DNA of 64,000 nucleotides. Source: Desulfacinum hydrothermale DSM 13146 (GTDB lineage Bacteria > Desulfobacterota > Syntrophobacteria > Syntrophobacterales > DSM-9756). The position numbers were made by a program, and so were the translations under genes. The stretch spans positions 1-64,000 of the forward strand of contig NZ_FWXF01000018.1 in assembly GCF_900176285.1 (NCBI RefSeq), read 5' to 3'. Positions 1 to 8,356 of the stretch are shown piece by piece (positions within the stretch are counted from its first letter, which is position 1; each line of letters starts with the position of its first letter). The notes under the pieces are model-generated. The model worked only from the letters and a program-made list of their open reading frames with translations, was not told where the DNA came from and ran no database searches.

Positions 1-3000
1 GAGATCCACACGCTGGTGAACCCGATTCGGATCATTGGGGAAAACGGCAAGGTGAAGGCCGTGGAGTGCGTCCGCATGGAGCTGGGAGAGCCCGACGCCA
101 GCGGGCGGCGCCGTCCGGTTCCCGTGGAAGGGTCCAACTTCGTGATGGAAGTGGACGCGGTGATTCCGGCCATCGGGCAGGAATCGGACTGGGCGTGTCT
201 GACGCCGGAATGCGCGTGCACCCTGAGCGACTGGCGGACCCTGAAGGTGGATCCGGTGACGCTCCAATCGGATGATCCGGACATCTTCGCGGGCGGCGAT
301 GCGGTGACGGGCCCGCGCACGGTGATCGAGGCCATCGCGGCGGGAAAGGAAGCGGCCGTTTCCATCCAACGGTTCCTGCAGGGGCAGGATCTCCGGGAAG
401 GACGGGAAAGAAAGTGGGAGCCGGTCCAAGATGTGCCCACGGAGGGCTACGACCGGATTCCCAGGGAGCGCATGCCGCGGCTTTCGCCCGAAGAGCGCCG
501 GGGCAACTTCAACGAGGTGCAACTGGGCTTTACGGAAGAGCAGGTGCGCCGGGAAGCCGAAAGATGCCTCAACTGCGGGATCTGTTCCGAATGCTACCGG
601 TGCGTGGACGCGTGTCTGGCCGATGCGGTGATCCACGAGGACACCCCCCGGGAGCGGGAACTGGAAGTGGGGGCGATCGTGCTGGCTCCCGGCTTTGAGG
701 CCTTCGATCCCAGCATCTACGACACCTACAACTACGCCCAGCACCCCAACGTGATCACGTCCATGGAGTTCGAGCGGATCCTTTCGGCGTCCGGACCCAC
801 CATGGGCCATCTGGTGCGTCCGTCCGACGACAAGGAACCCAAGAAGATCGCATGGCTCCAGTGCGTGGGATCCCGAGACATCCACCACTGTGACAACGGG
901 TATTGTTCCGGGGTGTGCTGCATGTACGCCGTCAAGGAGGCGGTGATCGCCAAGGAGCATGCGGGAAGCGACCTGGACACGGCCATCTTCTTCATGGACA
1001 TGCGCACGCCGGGCAAAGATTTCGACAAGTACTACGAACGGGCCAAGACGGAAAAGGGCGTGCGGTTCATCCGCTCGCGGGTGCACAGCATCGAGCCCAT
1101 TGCCGGCACAGACGATCTGGCCATCCAGTATGTGACCGAAGACGGTCAGATCACGGAGGAGATCTTCAACCTGGTGGTCCTGTCCGTAGGCCTCCAGGTT
1201 TCCGAAGACACCCTGAAACTGGCCCAGAAACTGGGCGTGGAAATCGGCGACGGCCGCTTTGCCGCCACCTCGCCTTTCCAGCCCGTACAGACGTCCAGAA
1301 CGGGAATCTATGTGTGCGGGGTCTTCCAGAGCCCCAAGGACATCCCCCTGTCGGTCATGGAAGCGTCCGCGGCGGCGGCCGAATCGGCGGTGCTGCTGGC
1401 CCCGGCCCGAGACTCCCTCACCCGCAAGCCACCGGAACCCGTGGAAAGGGACGTGGCGGCCGAGGAGCCGCGGGTGGGCGTCTTTGTGTGCCACTGCGGG
1501 GTCAACATCGCCGGCGTGGTGGACGTGGAGGCGGTGGCCGACTACGCCCAGACCCTGCCCGGGGTGGCCCATGTGGAGCGCAATCTCTTCACCTGCTCCC
1601 AAGACACCCAGGACAAGATGAAGCAGGTCATCCAGGAGCACAATCTGAACCGGGTCGTGGTGGCGGCCTGTTCGCCCCGCACCCATGAGGCGCTCTTCCG
1701 GGAAACGATCAAGGAAGCGGGCCTCAACAAGTATCTTTTCGAGATGGCCAACATCCGCAACCAGGGATCCTGGGTGCACATGAACGAACCGGAAGCGGCC
1801 ACGGAAAAGGCCAAGGACCTGGTGCGCATGGCCGTGGCCAAGGTGGCCCTCCAGCAGCCCCTGGGCGAGATGAAGTTGGGCGTGACCAAGTCCGCCCTGG
1901 TGGTGGGAGGCGGCATCGCCGGCATGACAGCGGCCCTCACCTTGGCAGACCAGGGCTACCCGGTGACCCTGGTGGAGCGAAAGGACGTGCTGGGCGGCCA
2001 CGGGCGCAAGCTCTATTCCACCTGGGACGGCCAGCCGGTGGCGCCCTTCCTGGATGAACTCATCAAGCGTGTGGAAGGCCACCCGGAGATCTCGGTGCTT
2101 ACCCATGCCAGGATCACGGACGTGCAGGGTTTTGTGGGCAACTTCCACACGACCCTGGACGTGGGCGGTGAGCGGAAGGAAGTGGATCACGGCGTGGCCG
2201 TTATCGCCGTGGGGGCCCATTCCCTCAAGCCCACCGAATACGGCTATGGCCAGAGTGACCGGATCTTTCTCAATCTGGATCTGGATCAGGCCATCGGGGA
2301 GCGCGACGAGCGCATCGTCTCGGCCCAGTCCGCCGTCTTCATCCAGTGCGTGGGATCCCGGGAACCGGATCGTCCCTACTGCAGCCGCGTATGCTGCAGC
2401 CATTCCATCGAAAACGCCCTGCGCCTTAAAAAGCTCAATCCCGACATGGACGTCTACATCCTCTATCGGGACATCCGCACCTTCGGACTGCGGGAAAACC
2501 TCTACAAGGAAGCCCGAGCCCGGGGCGTGGTCTTCATCCGCTTCGACCTGGAAAACAAGCCCGTGGTCGAGGTGGCCTCCGACGGCACCCTCCAGGTGAC
2601 GGTGAAAGACCACGTGCTGCAACGGCCCGTGGTGCTCCAGCCCGATATCCTGACCCTCGCCAGCGCCATCGTCATGCGGGAAGCGGAAGCGGACGAGCTG
2701 GCCAAGATGTTCAAGGTACCAATCAATGCCGAAGGCTTCTTCATGGAGGCGCACGCCAAGCTGCGGCCGGTGGATTTCGCCACCGACGGCGTCTTCCTGG
2801 CGGGTCTGGCCCACTATCCCAAGCCCACGGAAGAGTGCATCGCCCAGGCCAAGGCGGCGGCCTCCCGGGCGGCCACGGTGCTTACCAAGGATTCCATCAC
2901 CGCCGGCGGCGTGGTCGCTGTGGTGAACAAGGATCTTTGCTGCGGCTGTCAGGGCTGCGTGCAGTGCTGTCCCTTCGGGGCCATCGACTTCCTGGAACAG

Positions 3001-3141
3001 GAAGGCAAATGCGAGGTGAACCAGGCCCTTTGCAAGGGCTGCGGCACCTGCGCGGCCACCTGTCCTTCGGAGGCCATCACGTTGCTGGGCTTTTCGCACC
3101 TGCAGCTCTACACCCAGATCGATGAAGCCCTTTCGGCCTGA
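1..3141 (+). CDS. HdrA-type iron-sulfur flavoprotein with GltD-like N-terminal part (5' end outside window)
   Basis: The reading frame is open from base 1, so the start lies upstream and the in-frame GTG at 16 need not be the start. The product is a soluble electron-transfer flavoprotein. The first part resembles the C-terminal half of a GltD-like NAD(P)H/FAD module (AGGDAVTGP motif near base 290), followed by a Cys-rich 4Fe-4S segment (CLNCGIC...CYRCVDAC, bases 565-620). One HdrA-like half follows (to about base 1410), then a second, more complete HdrA module with VCHCG near 1490, a GGGIAGM dinucleotide fold near 1910, and two ferredoxin motifs (CCGCQGC and LCKGCGTC, bases 2935-3065). HdrA in methanogens and sulfate reducers is the FAD subunit of electron-bifurcating complexes. 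The MvhD-like gene and the dicluster protein downstream support such a complex. The physiological donor and acceptor cannot be read from sequence. Confidence 0.85.
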   Translation, partial: EIHTLVNPIRIIGENGKVKAVECVRMELGEPDASGRRRPVPVEGSNFVMEVDAVIPAIGQESDWACLTPECACTLSDWRTLKVDPVTLQSDDPDIFAGGDAVTGPRTVIEAIAAGKEAAVSIQRFLQGQDLREGRERKWEPVQDVPTEGYDRIPRERMPRLSPEERRGNFNEVQLGFTEEQVRREAERCLNCGICSECYRCVDACLADAVIHEDTPRERELEVGAIVLAPGFEAFDPSIYDTYNYAQHPNVITSMEFERILSASGPTMGHLVRPSDDKEPKKIAWLQCVGSRDIHHCDNGYCSGVCCMYAVKEAVIAKEHAGSDLDTAIFFMDMRTPGKDFDKYYERAKTEKGVRFIRSRVHSIEPIAGTDDLAIQYVTEDGQITEEIFNLVVLSVGLQVSEDTLKLAQKLGVEIGDGRFAATSPFQPVQTSRTGIYVCGVFQSPKDIPLSVMEASAAAAESAVLLAPARDSLTRKPPEPVERDVAAEEPRVGVFVCHCGVNIAGVVDVEAVADYAQTLPGVAHVERNLFTCSQDTQDKMKQVIQEHNLNRVVVAACSPRTHEALFRETIKEAGLNKYLFEMANIRNQGSWVHMNEPEAATEKAKDLVRMAVAKVALQQPLGEMKLGVTKSALVVGGGIAGMTAALTLADQGYPVTLVERKDVLGGHGRKLYSTWDGQPVAPFLDELIKRVEGHPEISVLTHARITDVQGFVGNFHTTLDVGGERKEVDHGVAVIAVGAHSLKPTEYGYGQSDRIFLNLDLDQAIGERDERIVSAQSAVFIQCVGSREPDRPYCSRVCCSHSIENALRLKKLNPDMDVYILYRDIRTFGLRENLYKEARARGVVFIRFDLENKPVVEVASDGTLQVTVKDHVLQRPVVLQPDILTLASAIVMREAEADELAKMFKVPINAEGFFMEAHAKLRPVDFATDGVFLAGLAHYPKPTEECIAQAKAAASRAATVLTKDSITAGGVVAVVNKDLCCGCQGCVQCCPFGAIDFLEQEGKCEVNQALCKGCGTCAATCPSEAITLLGFSHLQLYTQIDEALSA

Positions 3142-3162
3142 TGCGATGAAATCGTAAATCGC

Positions 3163-3198
3163 TCCTGGTGCGTCGCGGCCATGGCCGCGACCACCAGG
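3163..3198. repeat. Intergenic palindrome between the hdrA-like and mvhD-like genes
   Basis: The spacer holds a strong hairpin. CCTGGTG and CACCAGG lie at the outside, and an 18-base perfect palindrome centred on CCATGG lies inside. It could be a transcript-stabilising or processing hairpin within the operon. No T-run follows, so it is not an intrinsic terminator. Confidence 0.6.
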
Positions 3199-3246
3199 CG
3201 ACGACCCATAACCGAAAAACGATAACCGATAACCCCAGGAGCACCC

Positions 3247-3687
3247 ATGCAATCCCCATTCGAACCCAAGATCCTGGCCTTTTTGTGCAACTGGTGCAGC
3301 TACGCCGGTGCGGATCTGGCGGGCGTGAGCCGACTGCAGTACCCACCCAACATCCGGGTGATGCGCGTCATGTGTTCGGGGACCGTCTCGCCCCACCATG
3401 TGATCCACGCGTTTCAGCGCGGGGCGGACGGCGTCCTGGTGGCCGGCTGCCATATCGGCGACTGCCACTACATCAAGGGCAACTACATGACGCTCAAGCG
3501 CATGACCTTCGTGCAAGAGCTCATCCGGTTCGCCGGCTACAACCCGGAGCGGTTCCGGCTCGAATGGATCTCGTCGGCCGAAGGCGTGAAGTTCGCCGAG
3601 GTGGCGCGCGACTTTACGGAAAAGGTGCGCTCGCTCGGCCCGGCCCCACCCTTCGAGGCCAGCCCCCGCCTGGCCATGGGTATTTGA
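3247..3687 (+). CDS. MvhD/FlpD-like hydrogenase iron-sulfur subunit
   Basis: This 146-residue protein matches the MvhD (delta subunit) family, which passes electrons from a hydrogenase or formate dehydrogenase to HdrA through a [2Fe-2S] cluster. Visible family features are the N-terminal FLCNWC (Cys14, Cys17), a Cys in RVMCSG (Cys43), and AGCHIGDCHY (Cys68, Cys73). Length is normal for a stand-alone MvhD. The ATG follows CCAGGAGCACCC, a reasonable ribosome-binding site. It sits about 105 bases after the HdrA-like gene and 67 before the next iron-sulfur protein, so the three are probably co-transcribed. No hydrogenase or HdrBC genes are visible, so the partner enzyme is unknown. Confidence 0.88.
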   Translation: MQSPFEPKILAFLCNWCSYAGADLAGVSRLQYPPNIRVMRVMCSGTVSPHHVIHAFQRGADGVLVAGCHIGDCHYIKGNYMTLKRMTFVQELIRFAGYNPERFRLEWISSAEGVKFAEVARDFTEKVRSLGPAPPFEASPRLAMGI

Positions 3688-3754
3688 CGGCGGCCTGCAG
3701 GAGCGCACTGGCCCACGATCGGCGAAACCCATACCATCAGACAGGATAGACCCC

Positions 3755-4546
3755 ATGAAGACCAAGGTGCGACAATTGCTGGAAGACGGCCGGGTGGACG
3801 CTTTCCTGGCCTACAAAACGATCCACGGGGTGCCCTACCCGGCCCTTTTTACCCGGGAAAACGTGGACGAGCTGGAACCTTGGGCGCCCTTCAAGGCGCG
3901 TTATCCCGTGACCAAGATCCTCCTGGCCCAGGCCCGTCAGAACCCGGAAAAGACCTACGGCGTGCTGGTGCGCGGCTGCGAAGAGCGCTCCCTGAACGAG
4001 CTCTTCAAATGGAACCAGCTTGCTCGGGACAAGGTGGTAGTGCTGGGCCACGCCTGCACGGAGGATCTGGCGCTCTACTGTGAATGTCCCAAGCCCTACC
4101 CGGATCAGTTGGACTACGGGGAGGCGCCGGCCCCTGTCTCCAAGAGCCGCAGGCTGGAGGAGCTGGAGGCCATGCCGGAAAACGATCGCCTCCAGTGGTG
4201 GCTTTCCCATTTCAACCGCTGCATCCGCTGCCACGGCTGCCGGGACGTCTGCCCGGTCTGTTTTTGCACCGAATGCAGCCTGGAACACAAGGAACTCATC
4301 CCGGCCCAAAAGCTTCCGCCGGACACATCCTTTCACCTGGTGCGGGCCGTGCACATGGCGGGCCGCTGCATCGACTGCGGCCTGTGCGAAGAGATCTGCC
4401 CGGCCGGCATCCCGCTGCGCGCCCTCTACAAGCGCGTGAACCACCTGGTGGAAAACATCTTCCAATACAAGACGGGTGTGGCCGACGGCAAATCGCCCTT
4501 CACCATGCTGGGCGACGAATCCTTCCTTCCCGCAGGCCCCCGCTGA
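3755..4546 (+). CDS. 4Fe-4S dicluster electron-transfer protein, FdhB/HdrC-like
   Basis: This 263-residue protein has an N-terminal domain that looks like the beta-subunit (FrhB/FdhB-like) proteins often found beside HdrA. Two [4Fe-4S] ferredoxin motifs follow: CIRCHGCRDVCP at about residues 155-166 and CIDCGLCEEICP at about 206-217. An extra CFCTEC lies after the first motif. It is the last gene of the HdrA/MvhD group and probably carries electrons between the flavoprotein and another redox enzyme. The best guess is the third subunit of a cytoplasmic bifurcating or confurcating complex. The exact name (HdrC-like, FdhB-like, or a generic dicluster protein) is uncertain. Confidence 0.75.
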   Translation: MKTKVRQLLEDGRVDAFLAYKTIHGVPYPALFTRENVDELEPWAPFKARYPVTKILLAQARQNPEKTYGVLVRGCEERSLNELFKWNQLARDKVVVLGHACTEDLALYCECPKPYPDQLDYGEAPAPVSKSRRLEELEAMPENDRLQWWLSHFNRCIRCHGCRDVCPVCFCTECSLEHKELIPAQKLPPDTSFHLVRAVHMAGRCIDCGLCEEICPAGIPLRALYKRVNHLVENIFQYKTGVADGKSPFTMLGDESFLPAGPR

Positions 4547-5122
4547 GTGGGAAACCACCCAGAAGGCCGGCCGAAAATGGCATCTCGGCCTTTCTGGGCC
4601 CTCTGACCAGCTGAAATTCCACCGTGTCCCACAGTGCCCTATGATCTCTCAGACAGCCCCGTAGGGGCGGGTTTAGAACCCGCCCCTACGGCTGAAAGCC
4701 CAGGCCGCTGGCCCTCGTTAAGACCACCATCGGTGACGCCTTTTCTTGAACTCCAGATCCAGGTGCCGCGGCGGCGCTGCGCTGCCCCCACCCTTCTCTT
4801 TTCAGAGCGTGTACCCCCACGGGGTATGAGACACTAAGTCATGGCAACCTTATGGTTTTTTATATGGTTGGATATTCCTTTCACCCCTATGACTAACCCC
4901 CATTTCGGACTTTAGGAAAAAAGAAGCCTATTGCATCTTTACGCTTCAAGTCATCTTCGGTTCCCGCCGATTACATACCAAGAAGTTGCCGGATCTAAGG
5001 CATGCCTCGGTCCCTGTAACCGAGTTGGCGAAGCTGTGACCTTTTCCCCCTGTCTTGGTTCAGACGGAATCGGGATTTTCCTCTGAATCTGTTGACTGCA
5101 CAGCGGAAAGGAAGGAATCGAG
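4547..5122. other. Gene-free stretch with one copy of a dispersed palindromic repeat
   Basis: No convincing gene lies here. The left third carries a copy of the MITE-like repeat listed separately. The rest (about 4700-5122) is unremarkable and should include the promoter of the exopolysaccharide locus, but I see no clear -35/-10 or sigma-54 site. Small reading frames in this stretch have no recognisable product. Confidence 0.5.
4612..4695 (-). repeat. Dispersed GGGCGGGTT palindrome repeat, copy A
   Basis: The segment TGAAATTCCACCGTG, then TCTCAGACAGCC, then a 16-bp perfect stem (CCGTAGGGGCGGGTTT...) is the reverse complement of the repeat at 50.26 kb. It shares the GGGCGGGTTC-GAACCCGCCC core with copies near 41.9, 42.9 and 51.5 kb. 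It lies in a gene-free spacer, as all copies do. Confidence 0.75.
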
Positions 5123-6844
5123 ATGGCACAAAGACGATGGAATGCCCCGCTGAACGAAGACAGAGAAAGGTTTCACGCCATTAGAACATGCGCTGCCCTC
5201 ATAGCGTTCCTATGGATCGCCCACCTCACCTGGGCACCCAGTGCGGCAGGGGAAGACATCCTCAAGCCGGTAGCGGAGGAGATACGTTACGAAGCCACGC
5301 TTGCCGAAGATGCGCCCGTTGGTCGACCACTGCCCCTGGCCGCCACTTGGAACTCGGGGCTGCTTCCGGACACCTTTACTCCGGACTACCAGTTGGGGCT
5401 CGTCGAAGCCGGACACTACCTGCTTCCCACCTTTCAGCTACCGGGCCATGATAAAGCAACGAAGGAATATTTCGAGGCCGCCATCAAGAAAGCCGCATCC
5501 TTGAAATTGCCCTTCACGTTGGTAAGCACCCAGTGGGAAAGATTGCTGACCGATGATGACCGTTTTTTCAAGCTGCCCCCCGAAAAGAACCCCAACGTGG
5601 TCACCCCGCAGGGAGAGATTCTCCAGAAGGTCTCTCCCTTTGGCCCGGTGGAACCTTGGACCGAAGTGGGAAAGATCCGCGTTTCCGACCCGCTCCTTTC
5701 CCAGATCGCCCAGTGGTATCCGGATCCCCCGATGGTTCTTTTTTTGTCCAACAACGAACACGCAAAGCTCCGCTGGAACGAAGCGGAAAGTTCCAAGCGC
5801 TACCTGGACGCCTATGGAAAGGGCAAGAGCGATGAATTCAAGCGCAAGGTGGTGGGCGACGGCTGGATCGAGCGCTACCGGGCCCTGATTCAGGGAATGC
5901 GGGACAACCTCCCCGAATCTTGGAAAAAGACGAAAACCCTTTTCGAAGGCTACAATGCTTTCGGCTGCGACGCCTTCGGCCGCTGGGGTGGATGGATCGA
6001 CTATTCCCTCTACATCCCGGGCCGTTTCGAACCTTGGCCCCTGGCCTGGGAGGGAGCTTCTCCCTCTTACTATCTATACGATTGGGACCCGTCCACCGAT
6101 TTCACCGTGTGGAGCCCCCAGGTGCGTGCCATGAATTTCGTCTTCATGCTGGAAGAGGCGCGGGCCATGAATCCGCAACTCTGGTTTGAACTCTCCATCT
6201 GGGATGGGTACGAGCCCGATAAAGACACGGACAAACGAAAGTACTATGAGTCGTTGGGCCAGACCTTTTCACCGGAGCGCTACGGGGGGTACGCCCAGTT
6301 CGGCATGTGGCTCCTTCGACCCCGCGTGGTGAGGGAATTCCGCGGCTGGACGCAGAAGGTGGCCCAGGATACCGAACCCTACTTCCTATCGCTGCTGGAG
6401 GCCGTGGATCGAGTTCATAAGCACTCCGTATTGCGTCGCTTCTGGCGGCAGGGAGAGCTCGTGGCCAACGCGGCCCACGCGCACCCCTATCAGGCCAACA
6501 TACCCGACGAGTACAAGTCCAAGAACCGCTGGTTTTTGCTGGATACCAACCTGGATCCCAAGTGGCCATGGTCCCTGGACACGGAAATTCCCGTCTTTTC
6601 CCTGGCCCTTGTGATCGGAGAAAAACCCAACCGCCAGTGGCTGGTATATGCCTTCTCACCCGTGAAGGCCCGTGAAAAGGTACAGGTAACCCTGCCCGAC
6701 TACAAAGCCGTGACCCTTTCCGCATCACCCAAAGGGGACTTTTTCTGGGTCCGCGAAAAAGAAAACGACGTACAGAAGCTCGATGTGGACCAGTTCCCGC
6801 CCGCACCTCCACAAAACCTGCAACTCCAGCAGAGTGCACCATAA
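5123..6844 (+). CDS. Secreted protein of exopolysaccharide locus, possible TIM-barrel glycoside hydrolase
   Basis: The 573-residue product starts with a charged n-region of about 22 residues, a hydrophobic core (ALIAFLWIAHLTW) and a likely cleavage after AAG near residue 43, so it should be exported. I do not recognise a named family. The body is rich in aromatic residues and shows two motifs reminiscent of clan-A glycoside hydrolases: VLFLSNNE, where an Asn-Glu pair ends a strand, and LWFELSIWDG, with a Glu at the end of a later strand. That would fit a hydrolase or lytic enzyme acting on the polysaccharide made here, but this is inference from pattern only. The ATG follows AAGGAAGGAATCGAG, a good ribosome-binding site. 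It appears to be the first gene of the locus. Confidence 0.6.
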   Translation: MAQRRWNAPLNEDRERFHAIRTCAALIAFLWIAHLTWAPSAAGEDILKPVAEEIRYEATLAEDAPVGRPLPLAATWNSGLLPDTFTPDYQLGLVEAGHYLLPTFQLPGHDKATKEYFEAAIKKAASLKLPFTLVSTQWERLLTDDDRFFKLPPEKNPNVVTPQGEILQKVSPFGPVEPWTEVGKIRVSDPLLSQIAQWYPDPPMVLFLSNNEHAKLRWNEAESSKRYLDAYGKGKSDEFKRKVVGDGWIERYRALIQGMRDNLPESWKKTKTLFEGYNAFGCDAFGRWGGWIDYSLYIPGRFEPWPLAWEGASPSYYLYDWDPSTDFTVWSPQVRAMNFVFMLEEARAMNPQLWFELSIWDGYEPDKDTDKRKYYESLGQTFSPERYGGYAQFGMWLLRPRVVREFRGWTQKVAQDTEPYFLSLLEAVDRVHKHSVLRRFWRQGELVANAAHAHPYQANIPDEYKSKNRWFLLDTNLDPKWPWSLDTEIPVFSLALVIGEKPNRQWLVYAFSPVKAREKVQVTLPDYKAVTLSASPKGDFFWVREKENDVQKLDVDQFPPAPPQNLQLQQSAP

Positions 6845-6902
6845 TGAGGCACGGGTCGAACTTCTCCGCCCTTGAAAGTTGCGTCCGGTAGGTAAAATCC
6901 AG

Positions 6903-8306
6903 ATGAACTCCGTGCCAGCCGAGCTCCACTCATCTTCCCAGGCCGCCCGTTGGGCCCCGTCCAACGCCCGGTTCTCTCTTGCATCCATGGGCATCGCCTG
7001 CGGGCTACTGGGCCTGGCGGCGGCACACCCTTTCGCCTTGACGGCGGTGATCGTGGGGCTTGCGGGCTATGCCTTACTGGGCTCCAAGCAGGCTGTCCAG
7101 GCCCTTTCCCTCATGGTGCTGATTAAGTACCTCAACCCCGCCCTTTGTGACTTTCCCCCCCTCTCGGGGATTCTCTTTTGGGGTATGACCTATGCGGCGT
7201 GCCTGAGCTTTCTGATCCGCCTAAAGCCCGCGAACCTCCTGGCCGCCGTTCCGGTTGCTTACTTTTATTTGGTGGTGCTCACCCTTTCTTTCTGGAGCAG
7301 TCAGCCTCTCATTTCGATCCTCAAGGCCACCTCCTTTTGTGGCGTGGTGGCGTGCCTTCTGATCGGTTACCAAGGCATGGACCAAAAGGACACGGAAGGA
7401 TTGGGTCGCTGGTTTTTCAGCCTGGCGGCTGCGCTCTTCGTTGCATCCCTTCCGACGCTTCCGTTCGCGGATATCGCCTTCCATCGGAACGGGAAGAGCT
7501 TCCAGGGGATTTTGAACCACCCCCAGGCATTCGGGATCTTCTGGCCTCCTTTCATCCTGTGGTTTGCCTTTGATTGGCTTTTTCAACCTTCGGAGCGCTC
7601 CCGAAATGTGGAAACACTCTTCCTGGCCGGCATGCTGGCGATGGTCATTGCATCCCGGGCTCGCACCGGGATGGCAGCCATCTTGTTGGGATCTTGCGCC
7701 ACGCTGGTTCTTCTTTTTTGTTCCAAGAACTTGCGGCGACGAACAGTCCTCAAGAGGGGACTCGCCGCGGCTTTGGCCATGGGAATTTGCGTCGTCGCGG
7801 CCGTGGCCGCGATCCCTTCCGTGCAGGAGGGCGTAAAAGCTTACCTTTACAAGGGCGAGGACGCACGTTCGGTCAAAGAAGCCTTCCACCAGTCACGCGG
7901 CCGCATCATCGGCCGGCAGTGGAAAAATTTTCTCAAGAGCCCCTGGACGGGAAACGGTTTCGGAGTCTATGCGGAAGGCTTTTTCCCGAGCGGTGTCAAG
8001 ACCTTTGCCGGCATCCCCATTTCCGCCTCGGTGGAAAAAGGCGTGACTCCCACGGCGGTTTTGGAAGAAATCGGTGTCATCGGCACCGTGGCCCTTCTCG
8101 TCTTCCTTATCTTTCTCACGAAGCCCCTCCTTTCGCCGGGATGCGCCCCATGGGTGGCCATGTTCATGGGATGCCTCGCGGTCAACTTCGGCGAAGCGAT
8201 CTTCTTTTCCCTGGGCGGCAACGGTCTCTTCTACTGGCTCCTCATGGGCTGGTGCCGGGCAGCGGCGCGAATGGCAGGCCGAGAACCCCACTGGAGCACC
8301 TTCTGA
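6903..8306 (+). CDS. O-antigen ligase/polymerase-like membrane protein (Wzy-like)
   Basis: The product (about 467 residues) is very hydrophobic, with roughly ten or more predicted membrane spans and a larger soluble loop near residues 300-350 that contains SRGRIIGRQWKNFLKSPWTGNGFGVY. A loop of this sort, with a W...GxGxGxF-like pattern, is typical of the Wzy/WaaL (O-antigen ligase) superfamily. Such a protein would polymerise or ligate lipid-linked repeat units in the periplasm. I chose ATG 6903 over an upstream TTG at 6879. It follows the secreted protein by 58 bases and precedes the flippase, the usual partner gene. Whether it is a polymerase or a ligase cannot be decided here. Confidence 0.75.
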   Translation: MNSVPAELHSSSQAARWAPSNARFSLASMGIACGLLGLAAAHPFALTAVIVGLAGYALLGSKQAVQALSLMVLIKYLNPALCDFPPLSGILFWGMTYAACLSFLIRLKPANLLAAVPVAYFYLVVLTLSFWSSQPLISILKATSFCGVVACLLIGYQGMDQKDTEGLGRWFFSLAAALFVASLPTLPFADIAFHRNGKSFQGILNHPQAFGIFWPPFILWFAFDWLFQPSERSRNVETLFLAGMLAMVIASRARTGMAAILLGSCATLVLLFCSKNLRRRTVLKRGLAAALAMGICVVAAVAAIPSVQEGVKAYLYKGEDARSVKEAFHQSRGRIIGRQWKNFLKSPWTGNGFGVYAEGFFPSGVKTFAGIPISASVEKGVTPTAVLEEIGVIGTVALLVFLIFLTKPLLSPGCAPWVAMFMGCLAVNFGEAIFFSLGGNGLFYWLLMGWCRAAARMAGREPHWSTF

Positions 8307-8356
8307 ATCCAATACCCATCGAGCAAGCAAAACAATCGCAATCCCGTCTTCAGCAG

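Noticed and set aside
7574-8356. Upstream extension of the flippase frame
   Set aside because: It overlaps the polymerase-like gene in another frame and is not hydrophobic. The conserved flippase start lies at 8357.
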